DNA of 26,858 nt from an uncultured Prevotella sp. (GCA_900542795.1 UQPD01000014.1:1-26858); one strand, 5' to 3'. Positions 15,843 through 24,394 are shown, counted from the first letter of the stretch. Made by a program: numbers and translations. Notes: generated by a model not told the origin, from the sequence alone.

Positions 15843-15883
15843 TTGGTATCACCATCAAAAAATTGGTATCACCTTGGTATCAC
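15843..15883. repeat. Three direct repeats TTGGTATCAC, candidate integrase arm sites
   Basis: TTGGTATCAC starts at 15843, 15863 and 15874, and TGGTATC recurs at 16055. The cluster is about 95 bases upstream of the integrase start, where arm-type or directionality-factor sites normally lie. The remainder of 15749-16051 is A/T-rich, with a weak AAAAGTTT/AAACTTTT hairpin near 15790-15820, and contains no gene or recognisable promoter. Confidence 0.5.
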
Positions 15884-16051
15884 TTTTTTGTATCGTAGAG
15901 TATCGTTATGTCCTCTTTTGTCCACTTTGGCAAAATATCCCACTGCGAAGTGAAACATTCGCATTCTCAAAATTAGACCACATAACATTACTTTTTCGTA
16001 TCGCACCATATTGAAATATAGTGCGTATCTGCTTGATAATCAAAACGAAAA

Positions 16052-16083
16052 AAGTGGTATCTACATCAATGTAAATACCACTT
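16052..16083 (-). terminator. Terminator of tRNA-Lys, possibly bidirectional
   Basis: AAGTGGTATCTACAT (16052-16066) pairs with ATGTAAATACCACTT (16069-16083), 14 of 15 pairs. Reading leftward from the tRNA, the hairpin is followed by a run of T (16052-16047 region); reading rightward, ATACTTTTT follows. It fits a terminator about 80 bases beyond the tRNA 3' end. Confidence 0.7.
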
Positions 16084-16120
16084 ATACTTTTTGATTTCTG
16101 ATTTCCTTAAAAATCACTCA

Positions 16121-16183
16121 GTGACCTCGTTGGGAACATAAGTGACTTGCTTGGAATCATAAGTGACTCGCTTGGGGTTCGAA
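16121..16183. repeat. Three 21-bp tandem near-repeats reaching into tRNA-Lys; candidate attachment region
   Basis: Units start at 16121, 16142 and 16163, exactly 21 bases apart: GTGACCTCGTTGGGAACATAA, then two units beginning GTGACTTGCTTGG and GTGACTCGCTTGG. The third contains the 3' acceptor strand and part of the T arm of tRNA-Lys. Partial copies of a tRNA 3' end beside an integrase are typical remains of integration. No matching left attachment copy is present at the other end of the window. Confidence 0.6.
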
Positions 16184-16236
16184 CCCAAGACCCCAACATT
16201 AAAAGTGTTGTGCTCTACCAACTGAGCTAGCGAGTC
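16164..16236 (-). tRNA. tRNA-Lys (anticodon UUU)
   Basis: The reverse strand folds as a complete cloverleaf: acceptor GACTCGC/GCGAGTC (seven perfect pairs), D arm GCTC/GAGC with AGTTGGTA, anticodon stem CAACA/TGTTG with loop CTTTTAA (anticodon TTT), T arm TTGGG/CCCAA with loop TTCGAAC, and discriminator A at 16164. CCA is not encoded. It decodes AAA/AAG as lysine. It has its own promoter (16263-16294) and terminator, so it is transcribed alone. The adjacent integrase and 3'-end repeats mark it as the likely prophage integration target; the tRNA itself is intact. Confidence 0.97.
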
Positions 16237-16262
16237 AATCCTTTATTGCTGTTAAGCGAGTG

Positions 16263-16294
16263 CAAAGGTATGAAGAATGTATGTAACTACCAAA
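16263..16294 (-). promoter_or_regulatory. Bacteroidetes-type promoter for tRNA-Lys
   Basis: On the reverse strand, TTTG (16291-16294) is followed by 20 bases and TACCTTTG (16263-16270), an exact match to the phylum consensus TTTG-N19-21-TAnnTTTG. The predicted transcript start is about 20 bases before the tRNA 5' end. The remaining gap, 16295-16453, is A/T-rich and shows no gene. Confidence 0.85.
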
Positions 16295-16453
16295 CTTTTT
16301 TGTTGTTTTTTTATGAAAAAGCTGATTTTTCTTATAAAAAAGTGCCTAAAGTCCTCTTTTTTCAATGAAAAACGAAGTCGTGGTAGTGATATTGAAGAAG
16401 CCTTTACACCCAGAATACCTTGCCCCCAAAGCACAAAGCGCATGCCTTAAACT

Positions 16454-17785
16454 TTAAGGTTGGGGAGTTTTCTTAGAGGTATTGTCACGTTTGGGAGTAG
16501 AAGTAGGGTTGGTTGTAGGTGGTTCTACGTAGATACCTGTAGCTTTTTCCACAGCAATCGTTTCATCGTCGAGCACATCCGTAGTAGGGTTGACATGTGT
16601 GCAAGAGTTATCGCCCACAACGTAGCGTTTATAATATGAAATTGCCAATGTTGTGACAGGAAGAGCCATTATCAAGCCGATAATGCCTAAAGCATAGCCC
16701 CACACCGAGAGTGAAAGCAAAATGATAGCAGGTGGAAGTCCCATAATCTTGCCCATAATGCGAGGCGTAAAGATGGTGTCTTGCAACACTTGTACTACCA
16801 AGTAAACAATGAGAATGAGGAAGAGCAACCACCAAAAGTTCTCGCCGGTTTCGGCAGCCTTGAGCAATGCCAATAGCGAAGCAGGTATGAAGCCCACAAC
16901 TTGCAAGTAAGGCACAAAACTAATAACGCCGATTAAACACCCCAAACCAATGGGCATGGGAAAATCAATGATGAGGAAACCAATAGAAAACATCACACAA
17001 TTGCTCAAAGCCACCAAAGCCTGACCGCGGAAGTAACCCGCCATGCCATGTTCAATATCGCTCACTAACTGAGCCGCAAAAGTACGCTTGCTTTTAGGCA
17101 CAAACAGAATCCAACCATTGGCATATTTTTCGTAGTCGGTAAGGATGAAGAGCAAATAGAGTAGGGCAATGAGCGAGGCAATAATGTTGATGATGATGCC
17201 TGCAGTGCTCCACAAGACGTTCCACACTTTAGGTACCGTGTTTTTGATAGCAGCCATAACGTCCTTTTGCTGCAGCAGATTTTCAATTTGGTATTTATTG
17301 ATGTGGCGATGCAGATATTCTTGAACAGGTTGCGGAATGGTTGTGTTGTTGGCACCCTTTTGAATGTAAGCTAAAGCTACATCCTTTAAGTGCCCCATTT
17401 CCTCAATCATGGGAGGTACTATAAGGTAAAAAAAGCCTACGCACAGTCCGCATACCACAAGGAGTGTTATCGCAATGGCTAAAAGTCGGTTGTGTAATCG
17501 ACATTTGTGTTGTAAAAAGCGCACCATAGGATAGAGCAAATAGGCAACCATCCATGCCACAAAGAAGGGAATGAGGACCTCGCTCAAGTAATAAATGCCT
17601 CCACACACAAGAGCCAATAATATAACCCCTATCAGTCCGCGAATAAAGCGGTCGAAGGTGATGGTAGATTTACCGCCCATCTTAAAATAAGAGTTCTCAG
17701 ACTGGGCATTGTTCGGAGCCATTTGTGCGTTCGTTGTTGAAGCAGACACTTGTTCCGTTGGCTTTATGTTTTTTTCGGTGTTCAT
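16454..17785 (-). CDS. AI-2E family transporter (UPF0118-like membrane protein)
   Basis: 443 residues in the inner membrane. After a 45-residue polar N-terminus come paired hydrophobic helices (RGLIGVILLALVCGGIYYL, then FFVAWMVAYLLYPMVRFL), a soluble middle part (about 115-205), and further hydrophobic helices with the family-typical GLGCLIGVISFVPYLQVVG and TIFTPRIMGKIMGLPPAIIL. These are signatures of the PF01594 family. Members export varied small solutes or exchange ions; the autoinducer-2 link is historical and no substrate can be assigned. The C-terminal 50 residues are Thr/Pro-rich and look disordered. The ATG follows a 17-base stretch free of a Bacteroidetes promoter, and a MITE-like element lies just upstream. 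Confidence 0.92.
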   Translation of the reverse strand: MNTEKNIKPTEQVSASTTNAQMAPNNAQSENSYFKMGGKSTITFDRFIRGLIGVILLALVCGGIYYLSEVLIPFFVAWMVAYLLYPMVRFLQHKCRLHNRLLAIAITLLVVCGLCVGFFYLIVPPMIEEMGHLKDVALAYIQKGANNTTIPQPVQEYLHRHINKYQIENLLQQKDVMAAIKNTVPKVWNVLWSTAGIIINIIASLIALLYLLFILTDYEKYANGWILFVPKSKRTFAAQLVSDIEHGMAGYFRGQALVALSNCVMFSIGFLIIDFPMPIGLGCLIGVISFVPYLQVVGFIPASLLALLKAAETGENFWWLLFLILIVYLVVQVLQDTIFTPRIMGKIMGLPPAIILLSLSVWGYALGIIGLIMALPVTTLAISYYKRYVVGDNSCTHVNPTTDVLDDETIAVEKATGIYVEPPTTNPTSTPKRDNTSKKTPQP

Positions 17786-17814
17786 CTTGCATACAGTGTT
17801 ACAGGTTTATACGC

Positions 17815-18004
17815 TTATGGGTGGTTCTAATAATTCTGATAAGTTGATTTGTACCCTATCGTGTGTGTATTTTTGTTAGTGAACGAAGGAGCATAGCGGG
17901 CTATGTGACTGAGCGAACTGACGAAAAGACACATGCGAGAGGGTGCAAAGCAACTAATCAGAATTTTAGAATTTTAAAATCAGAATTTTTAGAACCACCC
18001 TTAT
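17815..18004. mobile_element. MITE-like palindromic element with TTAT duplication
   Basis: Bases 17819-18000 form a long imperfect palindrome. The outer 22 bases (17819-17840) match the reverse complement of 17979-18000 at 21 positions. Inner arms remain similar through the CCCTATCGTGTGTG region, apart from an extra 22-base duplication at 17957-17978 in the right arm. The centre forms CATAGCGGGCTATG. TTAT flanks both sides (17815-17818 and 18001-18004), consistent with a target-site duplication. At 182 bp with no coding capacity it fits a miniature inverted-repeat element, sitting between divergent genes where it may alter their promoters. Confidence 0.7.
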
Positions 18005-18081
18005 ATATAGGAATATCCCCTTTATTCGATGGCAAAATTATCTATTCTATTTCAAAAAAAGAGGAAAAGCACGCTTTTTTG

Positions 18082-18112
18082 TTTGTACAAAGGTAAAATA
18101 GCTCTATATTTG
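18082..18112 (+). promoter_or_regulatory. Bacteroidetes-type promoter for rsmI
   Basis: TTTG (18082-18085), 19 bases, then TATATTTG (18105-18112). The ATG of rsmI is at 18117, only 4 bases after the -7 element, so the predicted transcript would have almost no leader. Confidence 0.8.
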
Positions 18113-18116
18113 CACC

Positions 18117-18827
18117 ATGGGAACATTGTATTTGGTGCCGACCCCCGTCGGAAACCTTGAAGATATAACCCTCCGTGCCTTGCGCATACTCAAGGAGGCA
18201 GATGTAGTTTTGGCTGAAGATACACGAACTTCGGGCATACTGCTCAAACACTTTGAAATAAAGAACCAGTTGGTGTCACACCATAAGTTTAATGAGCACC
18301 AAACCGCCGATGCCTTTGCAGCCCGTATGGCAGCAGGCGAGGTAATGGCACTCATCTCAGATGCAGGAACTCCAGGCATATCCGATCCAGGCTTTATGTT
18401 AGTGCGTGCTTGTGTGGCACGTGGTGTAACCGTGCAATGCCTTCCAGGCGCAACAGCCTTTGTACCAGCTTTGGTATCATCGGGTTTACCTTGTGAGCGT
18501 TTTACCTTCGAAGGCTTTTTGCCACAGAAAAAAGGTCGTGCCACGCGTTTGGCATCGTTGGCAGAGGAACCTCGCACCATGATATTCTATGAGTCTCCTT
18601 ATCGTGTGGTAAAAACACTCACGCAGTTTGCCGAAGTGTTTGGGGCAGAACGTCGTTGCTCAGCATGTCGTGAAATCTCAAAGATACACGAGGAAAGCGT
18701 GCGCGGAACCCTTGCCGAAGTCTTGGCACACTTCACTGAAACAGAGCCACGTGGTGAGTTCGTAATCATTGTTGAAGGCTACGAAGCACCCAAGAAGTCG
18801 AAAAAAGAGAAAAATACACCGCAGTAG
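18117..18827 (+). CDS. rsmI: 16S rRNA (cytidine(1402)-2'-O)-methyltransferase
   Basis: 236 residues. RsmI uses S-adenosylmethionine to 2'-O-methylate C1402 in the decoding centre of 16S rRNA. The tetrapyrrole-methylase fold is clear: N-terminal LYLVPTPVGNLEDITLRAL, then VLAEDTRTSGILLKHF, the SAM-binding motif ISDAGTPGISDPG (about 80-92), LPGATAFVPALVSSGLP and FEGFLPQKKGRA, all in family order. EISKIHEES and GEFVIIVEG complete the C-terminal half. The last 13 residues are a Lys-rich tail. It has its own promoter; the gap to the next gene is 75 bases without an evident terminator. Confidence 0.97.
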   Translation: MGTLYLVPTPVGNLEDITLRALRILKEADVVLAEDTRTSGILLKHFEIKNQLVSHHKFNEHQTADAFAARMAAGEVMALISDAGTPGISDPGFMLVRACVARGVTVQCLPGATAFVPALVSSGLPCERFTFEGFLPQKKGRATRLASLAEEPRTMIFYESPYRVVKTLTQFAEVFGAERRCSACREISKIHEESVRGTLAEVLAHFTETEPRGEFVIIVEGYEAPKKSKKEKNTPQ

Positions 18828-18902
18828 GGGGGGAAGGTATTGACACCCTAAACAAACACAATTATAAACTCAATTAGCAAATAAGCACAATCCATTATCG
18901 TT

Positions 18903-19784
18903 ATGAAAAAGATGATTATGCTGCTTGCAGCAGTTTGCTCACTGATGTTTATCGCATCGTGCAGCACGAAGAAAGAGAAAGAACAAGAGGCTAAAGACCT
19001 CAGTGCCGCTACCATAGACTCTTTGCGCCAGGCTCTTACGCAGTCGCAAAATGAGTCGAGCGACATGATTGAAACCCTTTCACAAATTCAAGATGGTTTC
19101 GATCAGATAAACGAGGCCGAAGGCATTGTTAATGTTGAAAACCGTCAAGGTGAAGGTGGCAATAAGCAGCGCATTCTCGAAAACATGGCGCTTATTCAAA
19201 ACAAACTTAAACTGAACCGCGAACTCATTGCCAATTTGCAACAGCAGCTCCGTACATCCAATCAGAGCGACTCGCGCACAAAAGCCAAGTTGGAGGAAAT
19301 GGTTGCCAACTTCAATAAGCAACTCGAGGATAAGAATCGCGAAATTGAAGAACTCCGTTCACAACTTGCTGCTCGCGACATTAAGATTGCTGAACAAGGT
19401 GAACAAATCAACTCACTCAATAGCAGTGTAAATGATCTTTCGCAGAAGAACGAAGAGAAGAGTCGCACTGTGGCTGCACAAGACAAAGAACTCAACACAG
19501 CCTATTATGTGTTTGGCACAAAACGCGAACTTCGTGAACAACGCATTCTTCAGCGTGGTGATGTACTTAAAAGCAACGACTTTAATAAAGACTACTTTAC
19601 GCGCATCGACTTGCGTGTAACCAAAACCATAAAGCTCTATTCAAAGAGTGCAAAACTCATGACCAACCACCCCGCTGGTTCTTATACGCTCGATAAGGAT
19701 GCACAGGGACAGTATACCCTCCGTATTACAAATCCCCATTCTTTCTGGAGTGTGAGCAAGTATTTGGTTATTACGGTTAAGTAA
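18903..19784 (+). CDS. Coiled-coil lipoprotein, possibly Cbp1-like adhesin
   Basis: 293 residues. The signal peptide MKKMIMLLAAVCSLMFIASC ends in a lipobox with the lipid-anchored Cys at 20, followed by a Lys/Glu-rich linker. Residues about 35-205 form a long heptad coiled coil (LRQALTQSQNESSDMIETL, then LEEMVANFNKQLEDKNREIE). The C-terminal 90 residues form a compact beta-rich domain starting NTAYYVFGTKRELREQRIL. This architecture occurs in Bacteroidales proteins annotated as Cbp1-type collagen-binding adhesins, but I recall that only from family naming; collagen binding cannot be seen here. It is probably anchored in the outer membrane. A strong terminator follows, so it ends its transcription unit. 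Confidence 0.85.
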   Translation: MKKMIMLLAAVCSLMFIASCSTKKEKEQEAKDLSAATIDSLRQALTQSQNESSDMIETLSQIQDGFDQINEAEGIVNVENRQGEGGNKQRILENMALIQNKLKLNRELIANLQQQLRTSNQSDSRTKAKLEEMVANFNKQLEDKNREIEELRSQLAARDIKIAEQGEQINSLNSSVNDLSQKNEEKSRTVAAQDKELNTAYYVFGTKRELREQRILQRGDVLKSNDFNKDYFTRIDLRVTKTIKLYSKSAKLMTNHPAGSYTLDKDAQGQYTLRITNPHSFWSVSKYLVITVK

Positions 19785-19828
19785 GGGGTATCTTACCCAT
19801 CCCAAACAAACCCAAAGCATAAATACAG

Positions 19829-19883
19829 AGGGAGTTACGAATAGTTGCCATTTCATTGCAAATGGCACGCGTAACTCCCTTTG
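19829..19883 (+). terminator. Strong intrinsic terminator
   Basis: AGGGAGTTACG (19829-19839) pairs perfectly with CGTAACTCCCT (19870-19880), with an inner TGCCATTT/AAATGGCA stem and then TTTG. It lies 45 bases after the lipoprotein stop and separates it from the next operon. Confidence 0.85.
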
Positions 19884-19929
19884 TCATGCCGATAATAACG
19901 CGCTAGGGAAATCACAAATACTGACAATC

Positions 19930-20664
19930 ATGAAACGAAAAATTTTCACCCCTACTATAGTAGTGCCTTTATTGGGCATCTCACTGTTGTTTACAGCATG
20001 CAGTTACAATCAATATGGCGCAGTAGCAACAGGTAGTTCGTTGGGTGGCATGTTTGGCTCAAGCATAGGTGGACTTATGGGCGGACCTCGTGGCGCAGAC
20101 ATAGGCACCCTTGCAGGCATGGTAATAGGTGGATCCATCGGTGCAGCAGCAACTGCTCCACGCAATGCTAACAACCATACCGATACTGCTCCCCAAAAGA
20201 AAAGTCGCAGTACAGAGCAAACCACACCTTATGCCAATGATGGGGACATTTATTCATCCCACTCCAAGGCGCAGGACATACAGTTCGACACCTATCATAA
20301 TCCACGCTACCAAAGTCCAATGGCAGCTTATAACGATTTAACAACGCTTGAGGTAAGTAACGTACACTTTCTTGACGAAAACAACAACCATCGTCTTGAC
20401 TACAATGAAAAAGCTTACATCATGTTCGACATTACCAATCGGGGGAGCAAAACCCTCTACAATGTAGCACCTAACATTGTTTGCAATAGCAAGCGTGTGG
20501 TAATATCCGCTCCCGCAACCGTAGCTGCAGTAATGCCAGGACAAGGCATACGTTATAAGGCTGCAGTAGTAGCCGTGCGCAAAATAAAAAAACAACCCCT
20601 TACTTTCACCCTAAGCTTTGGCACAGGCACCCAAACCGTCGTAGCCAAGACATTTGATTTATGA
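19930..20664 (+). CDS. Glycine-zipper lipoprotein, function unknown
   Basis: 244 residues. The signal peptide is MKRKIFTPTIVVPLLGISLL followed by the lipobox FTAC24. Next comes a Gly-rich membrane-type zipper (SLGGMFGSSIGGLMGGPRG, then IGTLAGMVIGGSIGAA, about 37-75), the pattern of outer-membrane glycine-zipper proteins. After a polar linker a C-terminal beta domain (about 135-244) includes VHFLDENNNHRLDYNEKAYI, an acidic Asn/Asp loop resembling a calcium or dockerin-like site, and an immunoglobulin-like tail. Its stop overlaps the start of the MATE gene (ATGA), indicating coupled translation and an envelope-related operon. Confidence 0.8.
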   Translation: MKRKIFTPTIVVPLLGISLLFTACSYNQYGAVATGSSLGGMFGSSIGGLMGGPRGADIGTLAGMVIGGSIGAAATAPRNANNHTDTAPQKKSRSTEQTTPYANDGDIYSSHSKAQDIQFDTYHNPRYQSPMAAYNDLTTLEVSNVHFLDENNNHRLDYNEKAYIMFDITNRGSKTLYNVAPNIVCNSKRVVISAPATVAAVMPGQGIRYKAAVVAVRKIKKQPLTFTLSFGTGTQTVVAKTFDL

Positions 20665-22034
20665 AGCCCGCTCAATCAACCACCTTACCTACCACATCCC
20701 AAAAGTCGTGGAACACCTATTACAAACCCATCTTGCGTTTAGGCATACCTATAGCTGTGGGGCAATTGGGCGTAATCATCATGGGGTTTGCCGACACCAT
20801 GATGGTAGGTCGTTATAGCACAGATGCCTTAGCCGCAGCCTCGTTTGTAAATGCTATATTCAACCTCATAACTTACATGCTCATGGGTTATAGCTATGGC
20901 TTAACCCCACTTATCAGTTCGCTTGTAGGTCGTGGACAGCAGGTTGAGGCTGGCGCAACGCTCAAGTATGGTTTAATATGCAACTTGCTCTATGCCCTCT
21001 TGCTTACGGCAGTGCTTGTTGGTGTTTATTTCAACGTACACCACATGGGGCAGCCCACCGAAATACTCCCCTTAGTGCGTCCTTACTTTTTAACCATGCT
21101 TGTATCGGTGCTTTTTGTAGCCCTATTTAATAGTTTGCGCCAATTCACCGATGGTATTTCTGAAACCGCCACAGGCATGTGGGTCATACTTTTAGGCAAC
21201 ACGTTGAACATCGTAGGCAACTTTTTGCTCATCTATGGCATAGGTCCCTTCCCACAACTTGGTTTGCTTGGTGCAGGCATCAGCACCCTCACAGCACGTG
21301 TCATTATGGCGGTTGTTATGGTTGGATTGCTCCTCACGTGCAAGCGCTATGCCCCTTACCGACAGGGCTTCAGTGCAGCACGCCAACGTGTAGCCCATTT
21401 ATTGCACATCAATAAGCAATCATTCCCCATCTCTTTGCAAATGGGCATGGAAAGTGGCGCATTCACCGTAAGTGGCATTATGGCAGGTTGGTTGGGCGCC
21501 ATAGATTTGGCAACCTTCCAAGTAATGGTAACCATTGGTGGTTTGGGCTTTTTGTTGTATTATAGCTTTGGTTCAGGCATCACCATTCGGGTAGCCCACT
21601 TCTGTGGTCAGCGCGATTGGACAGGTGTGCGACAATCAGGCAAAGCAGGCATGTACATCTTATTAGGCATGGCAGTTCTGTCGTCAGCCATCTTCTTCTT
21701 TGGTGGTGAATATATCATTCGTTGCTTTACTTCCGATTCGCGCGTCATAGCCCTTTCTCTTTCGCTCATCCTTCCACTCATACTTTATCAGTTGGGCGAT
21801 TCCATGCAAATCTGTTTTGCCAATGCTTTGCGTGGCACCTCACATGTGATGTCAATGATGTGGATAGCCTTTGTGAGCTATGTGGTAGTAAACATCCCTG
21901 CGGGCTATTTGCTTGCCTTCCCATTGCATTTAGGCATTACCGGACTTTATTTGGCATTCAGCATTGGCTTGTTTGTGGCAGCAGCTTTGTTTGCTATACA
22001 ATATTATCGTGTACTCAATAAACTCGAAAAATAA
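20661..22034 (+). CDS. MATE family multidrug/Na+ antiporter
   Basis: 457 residues with about 12 hydrophobic helices in two homologous halves. MATE proteins export cationic drugs or metabolites in exchange for Na+ or H+. Typical motifs are GIPIAVGQLGVIIMGFADTM, MVGRYSTDALAAASFVNAIF in the first half, and PISLQMGMESGAFTVSGIMA in the second. The NorM/DinF-like branch is the closest fit by pattern; no substrate can be assigned. The start overlaps the lipoprotein stop by 4 bases, and the hexosaminidase begins 23 bases after its stop, so the three genes are probably one operon. Confidence 0.94.
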   Translation: MKPAQSTTLPTTSQKSWNTYYKPILRLGIPIAVGQLGVIIMGFADTMMVGRYSTDALAAASFVNAIFNLITYMLMGYSYGLTPLISSLVGRGQQVEAGATLKYGLICNLLYALLLTAVLVGVYFNVHHMGQPTEILPLVRPYFLTMLVSVLFVALFNSLRQFTDGISETATGMWVILLGNTLNIVGNFLLIYGIGPFPQLGLLGAGISTLTARVIMAVVMVGLLLTCKRYAPYRQGFSAARQRVAHLLHINKQSFPISLQMGMESGAFTVSGIMAGWLGAIDLATFQVMVTIGGLGFLLYYSFGSGITIRVAHFCGQRDWTGVRQSGKAGMYILLGMAVLSSAIFFFGGEYIIRCFTSDSRVIALSLSLILPLILYQLGDSMQICFANALRGTSHVMSMMWIAFVSYVVVNIPAGYLLAFPLHLGITGLYLAFSIGLFVAAALFAIQYYRVLNKLEK

Positions 22035-22057
22035 AATCCACAAAACATAAGTGTAAT

Positions 22058-24394
22058 ATGTGTAAAACGCTAAAAATAGCCCTATTCATCGCCTTTTTAG
22101 GACTATTTCTTCCTCAAAATGGCATTTGGGCACAGCAGGCAGACTTCCATGTAGTGCCTTTACCCCATCACATGCAAAGTGTGCCAGGGCAAAACTTCGT
22201 TATTAACGCAAAGACTATGGTGTGCATTCCCAATAACACACCCACCATGCGTCGCAATGCCAACTTTCTGTTGCAATACATTGAGAAAGCCACAGGTTTA
22301 AAGTTGAAACTATCAAATGCAGCAGCACGTCAAAATTGCATTGTGTTGATGCAAAAGCACGAAGCAGGTGCCAATGCTGAAAAATATGCCATTCGTGTCA
22401 ATAAAGACCGCTTACTCATTGAAGGAACTACCGATGCAGGCGTGTTCTATGGTGTGCAAACCCTACGCAAAGCATTGCCTATGGTGTCAACACAGCAAGT
22501 GGTGGTTCCAGCTGTTGAAATAACAGACTATCCGCGCTTCTCCTATCGTGGTGCACACTTGGATGTAGCACGCCACTTTGTTACCCCCGACTCTGTGTGT
22601 CGCTTTATCGACATGTTGGCTCTCCACAACATCAATCGTTTTCATTGGCACCTAACCGATGATCAAGGTTGGCGCATTGAAATTAAAAAATACCCCCTGC
22701 TCACCGAAGTAGGTTCAAAGCGTGCGCAAACCGTTATAGGCAATAACACAGGCAAATATGATGGCAAACCCTATGGGGGATATTATACCCAAGCAGAGTT
22801 GCGTCGCATTGTGAAGTACGCTTCCGAGCGATTTATAACCATCGTTCCAGAGATAGATTTGCCAGGTCACATGCAAGCAGCACTTGCAGCCTATCCTGAA
22901 TTAGGTTGCACCGGTGGACCTTATAAGGTATGGGAAAAATGGGGCGTTTCAGACAATGTGTTGTGTGCAGGCAATGCAAAAACTTACGAATTCATCGATA
23001 ATGTGCTCGATGAAGTAGCTCAAATCTTCCCTTCAAAGTATATTCACGTAGGTGGTGACGAATGCCCCAAAACACAATGGGCTAAGTGTGCCAAATGCCA
23101 AACCCGTATACGTCTTGAAGGTTTGCAGGCAGAAAACGGTCATACAGCCGAAGAGTGTTTGCAAAGCTACGTCATTAAACATGCCGAGGCACACTTAGCC
23201 AAATTAGGTCGCAGCATGATAGGTTGGGATGAAACACTCGAAGGAGGCTTAGCACCTAATGCCACCGTCATGTCGTGGCGAGGCGAAGGTGGAGGCATTG
23301 AAGCCGCACGTCAAGGGCACGATGTAATCATGACACCCAACACCCATCTTTATTTCGACTATTATCAAAGCACCGACAAAGCAAATGAGCCCAAGGCTAT
23401 AGGTGGATACATTCCATTAGAAACCGTGTTCAACTATAATCCTGTGCCTAAACAACTCAGTGCTGAAGAGCAAAAACACATCATAGGTGTGCAAGCCAAT
23501 CTTTGGACAGAGTACATTAAAACCTATCGCCAAGCAGAATATATGGAATTGCCACGCATGGCAGCCCTTTGCGAGGTGCAATGGAATAACGATGAATTTC
23601 GTAATTACCGCGATTTCATCGAACGTTTAAAGCGCATGGTTAGGATTTATCAGGCAGAGAACTACAACTTTAGTCGTGTTATCTACAATCCGCGCATGCT
23701 GCTCCGTGCCGACAACAAAGCACATGTAATCCGTGCAGGTTTCACAACCATCGACAATGCCCCCATACATTATACCCTTGATGGTAGCGAACCCACCGAA
23801 AAGTCACCCTTGTTTAAAACAGCACTTGTCATCAACAAAAATTGCCGTTTGCGTGCTGCAGCCTTCCGTTCTGATTGGGGTAAGACGCCCGAGGTAACCG
23901 AAGATTTTTCGTTTAGTAAAGCCACAGCCTGTCCCATCACCTTGTTGCAACAGCCACATCCTCGTCAGGTGTATGGAGGTGCCAGCCTGTTGGTCGATGG
24001 TTTAAAGGCAACAGACACCAACTATGCCTCAGGTCGTTGGATCGGTTTTTGTGGCAATGCTTTAGAGGCAAAAATAGATTTAGGCAAAGAACAGCCCATT
24101 TCATCGGTAAAAATACGCACCTGTGTTGAAAAAGGCTATTGGCTTTTCGATGCTCGTAGCTTCGAAGTTTTAGGTTCTACCGATGGTCAAACCTTCCAAT
24201 CCTTGGCAAAGGAGGAATATCCTGCCATGACAGAGGCTAACCCGAATCAAATTTATGCACACGCCTTAAAGTTCAATTCCACCAAAGTGCGCTATGTATT
24301 AGTGCGTGTGGCAGCCGAGAAAAACATTCCCCAATGGCATCCAGGACATGGAGCACCAGGCTTTGTTTTTGTCGATGAAATCGAAGTTTTTTAG
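22058..24394 (+). CDS. Beta-N-acetylhexosaminidase, GH20
   Basis: 778 residues, with a Sec signal peptide (about 1-25, ending GIWA). It removes terminal beta-GlcNAc/GalNAc from glycans such as mucin or host glycoproteins, in the periplasm or at the surface. An N-terminal GH20b domain (about 30-150) precedes the catalytic barrel, where FHWHLTDDQGWRIEIKKYP, VPEIDLPGHMQAAL and KYIHVGGDECPK are diagnostic; D334-E335 is the catalytic pair for substrate-assisted hydrolysis. A chitobiase-type C-terminal domain (IHYTLDGSEPTEKSP, about 570-625) and a discoidin/CBM32-like domain (about 650-778, with KIDLGKEQPISSVKIRT) follow and probably bind glycan. It is the last gene of the operon, ahead of a bidirectional terminator. 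Confidence 0.95.
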   Translation: MCKTLKIALFIAFLGLFLPQNGIWAQQADFHVVPLPHHMQSVPGQNFVINAKTMVCIPNNTPTMRRNANFLLQYIEKATGLKLKLSNAAARQNCIVLMQKHEAGANAEKYAIRVNKDRLLIEGTTDAGVFYGVQTLRKALPMVSTQQVVVPAVEITDYPRFSYRGAHLDVARHFVTPDSVCRFIDMLALHNINRFHWHLTDDQGWRIEIKKYPLLTEVGSKRAQTVIGNNTGKYDGKPYGGYYTQAELRRIVKYASERFITIVPEIDLPGHMQAALAAYPELGCTGGPYKVWEKWGVSDNVLCAGNAKTYEFIDNVLDEVAQIFPSKYIHVGGDECPKTQWAKCAKCQTRIRLEGLQAENGHTAEECLQSYVIKHAEAHLAKLGRSMIGWDETLEGGLAPNATVMSWRGEGGGIEAARQGHDVIMTPNTHLYFDYYQSTDKANEPKAIGGYIPLETVFNYNPVPKQLSAEEQKHIIGVQANLWTEYIKTYRQAEYMELPRMAALCEVQWNNDEFRNYRDFIERLKRMVRIYQAENYNFSRVIYNPRMLLRADNKAHVIRAGFTTIDNAPIHYTLDGSEPTEKSPLFKTALVINKNCRLRAAAFRSDWGKTPEVTEDFSFSKATACPITLLQQPHPRQVYGGASLLVDGLKATDTNYASGRWIGFCGNALEAKIDLGKEQPISSVKIRTCVEKGYWLFDARSFEVLGSTDGQTFQSLAKEEYPAMTEANPNQIYAHALKFNSTKVRYVLVRVAAEKNIPQWHPGHGAPGFVFVDEIEVF

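Noticed and set aside
16252..16443. 63-codon minus-strand frame between tRNA-Lys and the AI-2E gene
   Set aside because: It overlaps the clear tRNA promoter and shows no protein-like pattern.
17840..17875. TATTTTTG as a promoter inside the MITE-like element
   Set aside because: The nearest TTTG is only 16 bases upstream, outside the usual 19-21 spacing, and no gene follows closely.
18085..18115. Reverse-strand TACCTTTG near rsmI as a promoter for the AI-2E gene
   Set aside because: No TTTG lies at 19-21 bases upstream on that strand and the AI-2E start is 300 bases away across the MITE-like element.
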